This document shows positions 57,382-64,000 of a DNA stretch of 64,000 nt, one piece after another. The stretch comes from Methyloradius palustris (GTDB lineage Bacteria; Pseudomonadota; Gammaproteobacteria; Burkholderiales; Methylophilaceae). The notes beneath the pieces were generated by a model, which saw nothing but the letters and a program-made list of their open reading frames with translations, did not search any database and was not told where the DNA came from. Location of the stretch: positions 434,001-498,000 of the forward strand of contig NZ_AP024110.1 in the NCBI RefSeq assembly GCF_019703875.1, given 5' to 3'. The first letter of the stretch is position 1; each line of letters opens with the position of its first letter. The position numbers and the translations under genes are program-made.

Positions 57382-60300
57382 ATGAATATATCTAAGTTTT
57401 TCGTCGATCGCCCGATCTTTGCGGGCGTTCTTTCTGTCATCATTTTTATCGGTGGGCTGATCTCCATGTTCAACCTGCCGATCTCCGAATATCCAGAGGT
57501 CGTACCACCTTCTGTGATCGTCAAGGCACAATTTCCTGGAGCTAATCCACAGACCATCGCTGAGACAGTCGCCACCCCGATTGAGGAACAGATCAACGGT
57601 GTGGAAGGCATGCTGTATATGGCATCGCAGGCGACATCAGATGGCCTGATGACACTGACCATCACTTTCAAACTAGGTACTCCGCCTGATCTGGCGCAGC
57701 AATTAGTGCAAAACCGTGTGAATCAGGCTCTTCCACGCTTGCCAGAAGAAGTGCAACGCCTGGGTGTGACCACGGTGAAAAGCTCACCTGACCTGACCAT
57801 GGTCGTGCACTTGCTGTCACCTAACGGTCGTTATGACATGACTTATCTGCGTAACTACGCCTTGCTCAACGTAAAAGATCGTTTGGCACGTATCGAAGGT
57901 GTTGGTCAGGTTGAGTTGTTTGGCGCTGGTGATTATTCCATGCGCATCTGGCTAGATCCACGCAAGGTAGCTGAGCGTAAGCTTACCGCCAATGATGTGG
58001 TCACTGCGATACGCCAGCAAAACGTCGATGTGGCAGCTGGTGTGATCGGTTCCTCACCTTCAGTGCCGGGCACGGATTACCAGATCTCGGTCAATGCCCG
58101 CGGTCGTCTGGTATCTGTAGAAGAGTTTGAAAATGTGGTCATTCGCACCTCCAGTGATGGCGTGGTTACTCGCTTGAAGGACGTTGCCCGTGTTGAGCTG
58201 GGGGCAAGTGAGTATGCACTCCGTTCATTGCTGGATAACAAATCAGCAGTGGCCATCCCGATCTTCCAGGCGCCTGGTTCTAACGCTTTGCAGATTTCGG
58301 ACAACGTACGCAAGACCATGGCTGAGCTGCAAAAAGACATGCCTGAAGGTCTGGAATATCACATCGTCTATGACCCAACCCAGTTCGTAAAATCGTCTAT
58401 CCATGCCGTGATTCATACCCTGTTGATCGCCGTTCTGCTGGTGGTGTTGGTCGTGATCGTATTCCTGCAAACCTGGCGTGCTTCCATCATTCCATTACTG
58501 GCAGTGCCTGTATCAGTCATTGGTACCTTTGCTGTGATGATGGGTCTGGGCTTTTCAATCAACACGCTCAGCTTGTTCGGTCTGGTACTCGCCATTGGTA
58601 TCGTGGTCGATGATGCCATCGTGGTAGTGGAGAACGTAGAACGTAATATCGAGAACGGACTTACGCCGAAAGAGGCAACTTATAAAGCCATGCGTGAAGT
58701 GTCGGGCCCGATTGTAGCGATTGCCCTTACCTTGTCAGCGGTGTTTGTGCCGTTGGCATTCGTCAGTGGCCTCACTGGTGAGTTCTTTAAGCAGTTTGCG
58801 CTTACTATCGCTATTTCTACGGTGATCTCTGCTTTCAATTCACTGACATTGTCTCCTGCGCTTGCATCCATACTGCTAAAGAGCCATGGCGCTAAAAAGG
58901 ATATTTTCCAGCGCACCATTGATCGTTTATTTGGCTGGTTCTTCAAACGCTTTAACCAGGTATTTCGTCGTGGCTCCAACTCTTATGGCGCTGGCGTGAC
59001 TGGGGTACTGAAGCGTAAGAGCCTGATGCTGGTGATCTATGCAGTCTTGATCGCCGCGATCGTTGCATTGATCCATATCGTACCTAGTGGCTTTATTCCT
59101 GGGCAGGATAAACAGTACCTGGTGAGCTTTGCCCAGTTGCCAGATGCTGCGTCATTGGATCGTACTGAAGGTGTGATCCGTGAGATGAGTGATATCGCGC
59201 TTAAACATCCAGGCGTGGAATCAGCGGTGGCGTTCCCTGGTCTTTCGATCAACGGGTTCACCAATAGTCCAAACTCCGGCATTGTGTTCGTCACCCTGAA
59301 ACCGTTCGAAGAACGTACTGGTAAAGACCAGACTGGCTTTGCCATCGCCCAGCAACTGAACCAGAAATACGGCAGCATCAAGGGCGCATTCATCGCTGTG
59401 TTCCCGCCGCCGCCAGTGCAGGGCTTGGGTACTATCGGTGGCTTCAAGTTCCAGATACAGGATAGAGCCGCCCTTGGTAATGTGGCGCTGAACGATGCAC
59501 TGCAAGCCTTTATGGCAAAAGCACGTGCAGCACCTGAACTAGCTGGCATGTTTTCAAGCTACCAGATCAATGTGCCGCAACTATATGCCGATGTTGATCG
59601 TACCCATGCACAGCAGTTGGGTGTGTCGATCCCTGATGTATTCGATACCTTGCAGATTTACCTGGGCTCGCTCTACGTCAACGACTTCAACAAGTTCGGT
59701 CGAACATACCAAGTACGTGTGCAGGCAGATGCGCAGTTCCGCGCGCATGCTGAAGACATCGGCTTGTTGAAAACGCGCAATAACAAAGGCGATATGGTGC
59801 CGCTGTCATCTATGTTGAAAATGACCCAGAGCTATGGTCCTGACCGTGCGATGCGCTATAACGGCTTCCCAGCTGCTGACGTCAATGGTGGTGCAGCGCC
59901 TGGCTACAGCACAGGCGAGGCGCAGGCTGCCGTGGAGCGTATCGCGGCAGAGACCCTGCCACGTGGCATCGGCTACGAATGGACTGAGCTGACCTATCAG
60001 GAAAAGATCGCTGGCAATACCTTGTTCATCATCTTGCCACTGTCAGTGCTACTGGTGTTCCTAGTGCTTGCTGCGCAGTATGAAAGCCTGACCCTACCAC
60101 TGGCCGTGCTATTGATCGTGCCTATGGGCTTGATGTCAGCGCTGGCTGGTGTATGGCTCACTGGTGGCGATAACAACATCTTTACCCAGGTCAGTCTGGT
60201 GGTGTTGATCGGGCTAGCGTGCAAAAACGCGATTCTGATTGTCGAGTTTGCCCGTGAGCTGGAGTTTGAAGGCCGCAAGATCTATGAGGCCGCGATTGAA

Positions 60301-60588
60301 GCTGCGCGTATGCGGTTACGTCCTATCCTCATGACCTCAATCGCCTTTATTGCAGGTGTGGTGCCATTGGTGCTTTCAACTGGGGCTGGGTCTGAGATGC
60401 GTCATGCGATGGGTATCGCGGTATTCGCCGGCATGATAGGCGTGACCATATTTGGCTTGTTCCTTACACCGGTCTTCTACGTGCTGATCCGCACCATGGC
60501 CAGCAAGTTTGGGAATTCAGTGCTGAAAGATCATGCGCACCCAGGCACTGCAGCGCATGCCGCGCCTGAAATAAAGGAAGGAATTTAA
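57382..60588 (+). CDS. Multidrug RND permease (HAE1 family, MexF/AcrB-like)
   Basis: 1068-residue proton-driven pump. N-terminus ISKFFVDRPIFAGVLSVIIF and LPISEYPEVVPPSV are standard HAE1. TM4 contains GIVVDDAIVVVENVERN with the proton-relay Asp pair; TM10 has LACKNAILIVEFARELE with the essential Lys. Length and the two periplasmic halves are complete (FIPGQDKQYLVSFAQLPDAAS, GEFFKQFALTIAISTVIS). The substrate cannot be read. 35 bp after the adaptor and 2 bp before the outer-membrane gene. Confidence 0.94.
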   Translation: MNISKFFVDRPIFAGVLSVIIFIGGLISMFNLPISEYPEVVPPSVIVKAQFPGANPQTIAETVATPIEEQINGVEGMLYMASQATSDGLMTLTITFKLGTPPDLAQQLVQNRVNQALPRLPEEVQRLGVTTVKSSPDLTMVVHLLSPNGRYDMTYLRNYALLNVKDRLARIEGVGQVELFGAGDYSMRIWLDPRKVAERKLTANDVVTAIRQQNVDVAAGVIGSSPSVPGTDYQISVNARGRLVSVEEFENVVIRTSSDGVVTRLKDVARVELGASEYALRSLLDNKSAVAIPIFQAPGSNALQISDNVRKTMAELQKDMPEGLEYHIVYDPTQFVKSSIHAVIHTLLIAVLLVVLVVIVFLQTWRASIIPLLAVPVSVIGTFAVMMGLGFSINTLSLFGLVLAIGIVVDDAIVVVENVERNIENGLTPKEATYKAMREVSGPIVAIALTLSAVFVPLAFVSGLTGEFFKQFALTIAISTVISAFNSLTLSPALASILLKSHGAKKDIFQRTIDRLFGWFFKRFNQVFRRGSNSYGAGVTGVLKRKSLMLVIYAVLIAAIVALIHIVPSGFIPGQDKQYLVSFAQLPDAASLDRTEGVIREMSDIALKHPGVESAVAFPGLSINGFTNSPNSGIVFVTLKPFEERTGKDQTGFAIAQQLNQKYGSIKGAFIAVFPPPPVQGLGTIGGFKFQIQDRAALGNVALNDALQAFMAKARAAPELAGMFSSYQINVPQLYADVDRTHAQQLGVSIPDVFDTLQIYLGSLYVNDFNKFGRTYQVRVQADAQFRAHAEDIGLLKTRNNKGDMVPLSSMLKMTQSYGPDRAMRYNGFPAADVNGGAAPGYSTGEAQAAVERIAAETLPRGIGYEWTELTYQEKIAGNTLFIILPLSVLLVFLVLAAQYESLTLPLAVLLIVPMGLMSALAGVWLTGGDNNIFTQVSLVVLIGLACKNAILIVEFARELEFEGRKIYEAAIEAARMRLRPILMTSIAFIAGVVPLVLSTGAGSEMRHAMGIAVFAGMIGVTIFGLFLTPVFYVLIRTMASKFGNSVLKDHAHPGTAAHAAPEIKEGI

Positions 60589-60590
60589 TC

Positions 60591-61994
60591 ATGAAAACAC
60601 TAAACCTTAGTTTGACTACATTAGCGGCAGCCATGCTGCTGGTGGGTTGCTCTACCACCAAGCCGCCAGAGCGCGTTGATCTGCAGTTGCCTAGCCAGTA
60701 TCGCGAAGCAGCTAGTCTGGATGGTGCGTGGCAGGTTGCCAAACCATCCGATGATGCAGATCGCGGCCAATGGTGGAAGGTGTTCAACGAGCCAGAACTG
60801 AGTAACCTGATTGATGCTGCTACCGATAACAGCCCCAATCTGGCAATCGCACTGGCAAGAGTAAAAGAAGCCCGCGCCAATGCTGGTGTCGTGGATGCAG
60901 CTCGCAAGTTTCAGCTGAATGGGGGCTTTGGGCCAACCCGCCAGCGTGACAACAATACTGAACTTAATACGCAATGGCGCGCGCAGGTGAATGCCTCATA
61001 TGAAGTTGACTTAATTGGTCGGCTGTCAGACCAGAGCCGCGCTGCCAGGCTAGATGCACAGGCCCAAGAAGCCGCTTACCGATCAGTGTTGCTGGCGTTG
61101 CAGGCCGATGTTGCGCAGCAGTATTTCACGATTCGTTCGCTAGATTCCGAACAGGAAATTCTGCAAAAGACCATCGCCTTGCGCAAGGACGAATTGCGCT
61201 TGGTGCAGCATCGCTATGATGTGGGTGATACCAGTGAGCTTGATCTGGCGAAGGCGCGTACGGAGCTATCGGTAGTGCAAGCAGAAGAAGAGGGCGTCAA
61301 GCGCTCTCGCGCGCAGCAAGACCATGCGCTGGCGATATTGCTAGGTAAGGCGCCTGCCGAGTTCACCTTGGCGCCTGCCCCATTGCGAGCCACTACGGTG
61401 ATCGTGCCCGCAGGTCTGCCATCTGATTTGCTGGAGCGTCGCCCTGACATTGCACAGGCACAGCGCCAATTAGCTGCTGCCAGTGCGCGTGTTGGTGCTG
61501 CTAAGGCTGCTTTCTTTCCTAAGTTGGTGCTTACTGGCACCGCAGGCTACCAGTCGAATCAGTTAGAAGATTTATTCAAATGGTCGAGCCGTAGCTGGCT
61601 ATTGGGCCCGTTGGTCGGCACAGCATTGACCTTGCCGATATTTGATGGCGGTCTGAATAAATCAAATCTGGCGCGTGCGGATGCTGGCTACGAGTTGCAA
61701 GTGGCTAATTACAGGCAGCAGGTACTCGTCGGCTTTCAGGAAGTCGAAAATAACTTGAGCGCCTTGCGCACGCTGGATAGCCAGATCGGGTTCTTGAATG
61801 CTGGGATAGATTCTTCAAAAGTTGCAGAGCACTTGGCGGATGTGCGCTACAAAAATGGATCGGCAAGCTATTTTGAGGTGATAGATGCCCAACGTACCCG
61901 TCTCTCAGCTGAACGCTCACAGATACAAAGTGCTGGTGAACGTTCTGTAGCCTCAGTCGGATTGATTCGTGCTCTGGGCGGTGGTTGGCAGTAA
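60591..61994 (+). CDS. Outer-membrane efflux lipoprotein (OprM/NodT family)
   Basis: 467-residue channel of the RND system. Lipobox in TLAAAMLLVGCSTTKP gives an N-terminal lipid anchor. Then QWWKVFNEPELSNLID, LAIALARVKEARA, YEVDLIGRLSDQSRAARLDA (in NodT form YEVDLxGR) and VGDTSELDLAKARTELSVVQ. Second repeat: FPKLVLTGTAGYQSNQLEDLF and GSASYFEVIDAQRTRLSAE. Typical length and repeats. It starts 2 bp after the permease stop and ends the operon. Confidence 0.93.
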   Translation: MKTLNLSLTTLAAAMLLVGCSTTKPPERVDLQLPSQYREAASLDGAWQVAKPSDDADRGQWWKVFNEPELSNLIDAATDNSPNLAIALARVKEARANAGVVDAARKFQLNGGFGPTRQRDNNTELNTQWRAQVNASYEVDLIGRLSDQSRAARLDAQAQEAAYRSVLLALQADVAQQYFTIRSLDSEQEILQKTIALRKDELRLVQHRYDVGDTSELDLAKARTELSVVQAEEEGVKRSRAQQDHALAILLGKAPAEFTLAPAPLRATTVIVPAGLPSDLLERRPDIAQAQRQLAAASARVGAAKAAFFPKLVLTGTAGYQSNQLEDLFKWSSRSWLLGPLVGTALTLPIFDGGLNKSNLARADAGYELQVANYRQQVLVGFQEVENNLSALRTLDSQIGFLNAGIDSSKVAEHLADVRYKNGSASYFEVIDAQRTRLSAERSQIQSAGERSVASVGLIRALGGGWQ

Positions 61995-62017
61995 ATAATA
62001 TTTGTTGTTAAAGCTCG

Positions 62018-62095
62018 TGCAATAACCCCCAACGATGGCTGCTTATCGTTGGGGGGTTATTGCATTCCACGATTGCTTTATCAGTCATGGAATGC
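62018..62095. repeat. Two overlapping inverted repeats downstream of the RND operon
   Basis: First: TGCAATAACCCCCAACGAT pairs with ATCGTTGGGGGGTTATTGCA, about 19 bp with one bulged G (62018-62064). Second: GCATTCCA at 62062-62069 pairs with TGGAATGC at 62088-62095, sharing GCA with the first. The first may end the operon despite lacking a T-run; the pair could be a REP-like element. Rest of the gap to 62217 is featureless. Confidence 0.6.
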
Positions 62096-62217
62096 ACCGT
62101 TTTAAGACAAAAATATCAAATCTGCACGCATTTAGCGTGAGTAAAAAAAGCTGTAGCTGAAGTGCAATTCGGGATAAAGTAGAGGCATATTTACTCACCG
62201 AAAATTTGCTAGTTTTC

Positions 62218-62460
62218 ATGCGCCTATTACAGACCATCGCTCTAACTTCTTCTCTACTGTTTTTGCTTGCCGGCTGCTCCGGCCACTACCATCCCTTAGC
62301 CCTTGATAAAAAAGTAAAACTGGTCGCTGAACTGATTGATCATGCACCAGAGTGCCAGGCATTTAAAGATCGCCTGGCCGACCCATCGATTGATGATGAT
62401 GGTGTTGATGCTGTTTTTGCCGAAGCTACCAAGGCACATTGCATTCAAAAGCATGTATAG
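62218..62460 (+). CDS. Small putative lipoprotein
   Basis: 80 residues from ATG 62218 (an in-frame TTG lies four codons upstream). Signal and lipobox: LTSSLLFLLAGCSGHYHP with the lipid-attachment Cys in LAGC. Mature part is short with two more Cys (APECQAF, AHCIQKH) that could pair. No family recognised. It stands alone between the hairpins and cheD, same direction. Confidence 0.65.
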   Translation: MRLLQTIALTSSLLFLLAGCSGHYHPLALDKKVKLVAELIDHAPECQAFKDRLADPSIDDDGVDAVFAEATKAHCIQKHV

Positions 62461-62650
62461 GCTTAACAGCCGCTATTTAAGTTGTGCCCGATTCTTGCTA
62501 GCTTTTATTGAGCGCAATGCTTAATTGGTTAAATAGAACAATAAAACGTGTCTTTTTCAGGTGTTGGCCACTAATGGTTAGCGCTTACTATAAAACTGGG
62601 AATTTAAAAATAACCGTCAATATCCATCAAATCATCACTGGGGTCTTACT

Positions 62651-63316
62651 ATGACTGCTCATGCGAATAAAGACATCACCAGGCCGAACGTCTATTTTGA
62701 TAGCCGATTTGGTCTTGATGCCGCCAAAATTCTGCCAGGCCAGTATTACGCCACCCAGAGAAATATGTTGTTGGTCACCGTGACAGGGGCATGTATCACC
62801 GCCTGTATTCGAGATAAAGTAAGTGGAATAGGGGGCATGAACAATTACATGCTGCCTGATGAAGATACCGTGAATTTTAAGAGTGAGGTCTATGGCATCA
62901 AGGCCATGGATACACTGATTAATGATCTTATTCAGATGGGCGCAGCCCCAGAAAACCTTGAAGCCAAGGTGTTTGGTGCAAGCAACATGCTGAATGATGC
63001 CCAATCCATTGCCGCCGCCGCGCGCAATACCCAGTTTGTATTTGATTACCTCAAAACCAGAAACATCCAGGTGGTTGCTACAGATGTGCAGGATGTATAT
63101 CCCCGCAAGATCTATTTCTTTGTTAATACGGGCAAGGTCATGGTTAAGAAACTGCGCAACATGCATAACGAAACTATTATCAACCGTGAATCTGAATACA
63201 CACAGCGCTTTGCCTTAGCGCAATTTAATCGTGCTGAGCATCTGCTTGCGCACACTCCGTCACAGCATGAGGTTTTTGATATCCAATTTGATACCATTGA
63301 CGCAGAAGTCATGTAA
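62651..63316 (+). CDS. cheD: CheD-family chemoreceptor glutamine deamidase, atypical
   Basis: 221 residues. CheD deamidates Gln in chemoreceptors and can bind CheC/CheY. Core: VTVTGACITACIRDKVSGIGGMNNYMLP. The nucleophile Cys48 is present (usual LGSCVAVC). In GGMNHFMLP the catalytic His is replaced by Asn65 here. The segment AKVFGASNML continues the fold (usual GGAxM). C-terminal part is longer than typical, ending FDIQFDTIDAEVM. GGGG 7-9 bp before the ATG. No other che genes are in the window, and a GAF sensor follows. Confidence 0.82.
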   Translation: MTAHANKDITRPNVYFDSRFGLDAAKILPGQYYATQRNMLLVTVTGACITACIRDKVSGIGGMNNYMLPDEDTVNFKSEVYGIKAMDTLINDLIQMGAAPENLEAKVFGASNMLNDAQSIAAAARNTQFVFDYLKTRNIQVVATDVQDVYPRKIYFFVNTGKVMVKKLRNMHNETIINRESEYTQRFALAQFNRAEHLLAHTPSQHEVFDIQFDTIDAEVM

Positions 63317-63428
63317 AGTCTTGTTTTGTTGAGCTGAACTATTGTTACCAAGCGATTTGAATGAGTAGAGCAACACTCTGGCTTTGAAGTCATTAAATCA
63401 TCCATCGTAACGTGAGATCACAGGCTGA

Positions 63429-64000
63429 ATGAAATTCCCAGATATCCCAAGTAACGAAGTGGAAAGACTAGCAGCGCTAAAAAGAATGGATATTCTTGAT
63501 AGTGCGTCAGAGGTTGGCTTTGACTTGTTGACAGAAATGGCAGCAGAACTGCTTCAGTTGCCTATTGCGCTCGTTACCATCGTTGATAGCAAACGTAACT
63601 GGTTTAAGTCTCGAGTCGGCATAGAAGGTTCGGAAGCGCCGCGTGATGTCTCTTTTTGCGCCCATGCTATCTTACAGACATCCCCCATGATTATTGAAGA
63701 TGCTTTGCTCGACGAGCGGTTTTCAGATAATCCATCAGTGACAGCAGCACCGCATGTCCGGTTTTATGCTGGATTTCCTCTGGCCTCAGTTGAAGGCCAT
63801 AACGTCGGGACGTTCTGTGTTGTTGATAATCACCCGCGCACTTTAAGTGCATCAGAGCTCCGCCAGATGGTCCGATTAGCGCAACTTGCTCAAGTTGCCT
63901 TGCAAACACGTGAGCTTGCCAGCAAAAATCTAGCTTTGAACACGTCTATATTAGAAACCTTCTCTCTGTTTGAGAATACTTTTAATCTCGCTGCGGTAGG
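63429..64000 (+). CDS. GAF-domain sensor protein, N-terminal part (runs off the window)
   Basis: The open frame begins MKFPDIPSNEVERLAALKRM and is still open at the window edge after 190 codons. It encodes a complete GAF domain with the common signature: LDSASEVGFDLLTEMAAELL, LPIALVTIVDSKRNWFKSRVG, APRDVSFCAHAIL, FYAGFPLASVEGHNVGTFCVVD. Proteins starting this way usually continue into PAS and then a histidine kinase or GGDEF/EAL output; which one cannot be seen. The upstream cheD suggests a signalling context, but the 112-bp gap shows no link. Confidence 0.85.
   Translation, partial: MKFPDIPSNEVERLAALKRMDILDSASEVGFDLLTEMAAELLQLPIALVTIVDSKRNWFKSRVGIEGSEAPRDVSFCAHAILQTSPMIIEDALLDERFSDNPSVTAAPHVRFYAGFPLASVEGHNVGTFCVVDNHPRTLSASELRQMVRLAQLAQVALQTRELASKNLALNTSILETFSLFENTFNLAAV

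Noticed and set aside
1..64000. CRISPR array or insertion sequence
   Set aside because: No regularly spaced direct repeats and no transposase-like ORF were seen anywhere in the window.

Overview
The window looks like chromosomal DNA of a methylotrophic betaproteobacterium, most likely Methylophilaceae (Methylotenera/Methylophilus-like). This is inferred from a complete pqqA precursor gene (PQQ is the methanol dehydrogenase cofactor), betaproteobacterial gene neighbourhoods (cysS with cyclophilins and lpxH; pssA-leuA; tgt-yajC-secD-secF; a ypjD-type gene beside ffh), a PEP-CTERM protein and a moderate base composition. No rRNA, CRISPR array or intact transposon is visible.

Layout. 1-3000: a repeat-bearing left edge, a secreted proline-rich protein, and phoR/phoB with a three-unit Pho box. 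3050-6341: an OFA-type MFS transporter, tag, ribH-nusB. 6556-12985: a five-gene signalling block: CHASE2 Ser/Thr kinase, PP2C phosphatase, FHA protein, GAF/HD-GYP protein and a duplicated membrane protein. 13003-19266: a minus-strand envelope block (2Fe-2S ferredoxin-like protein, lpxH, two cyclophilins, an L,D-transpeptidase and a TPR protein sharing a C-terminal domain) divergent from cysS. 19368-25862: a heavy-metal RND operon ending in a PII-like gene. 25941-32406: glycosyltransferase, pyrD, HAD phosphatase, a CbiM-like membrane protein, leuA with a probable Leu-rich leader peptide, and pssA. 32586-44055: tgt-yajC-secD-secF, a CorC-type protein, clpS-clpA, a GST, a ypjD-like gene and ffh.

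44175-46455 is an accessory spot: tRNA-Lys(TTT), a KTSC-like small protein, the broken C-terminus of a tyrosine integrase, and a two-gene AT-rich operon of unknown function. 46530-52388 holds pepN, a PEP-CTERM protein behind a well-formed sigma-54 promoter, a Prx5-type peroxiredoxin and glutathione reductase. At 52547 lies an orphan pqqA whose stop codon sits in a perfect hairpin. 52709-61994 is a LysR regulator divergent from an SDR, a GST, an alpha/beta-hydrolase lacking its nucleophile, and an HAE1-type multidrug RND pump. The right end has a small lipoprotein, an atypical CheD and the N-terminus of a GAF sensor that runs off the window.

The items that best merit a second look are the kinase/phosphatase/FHA/HD-GYP block, the orphan pqqA with its RNA structures, the Leu leader ahead of leuA, the sigma-54/PEP-CTERM unit, and the unknown pair next to tRNA-Lys. 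All family assignments are by eye from motifs; none was checked against a database.
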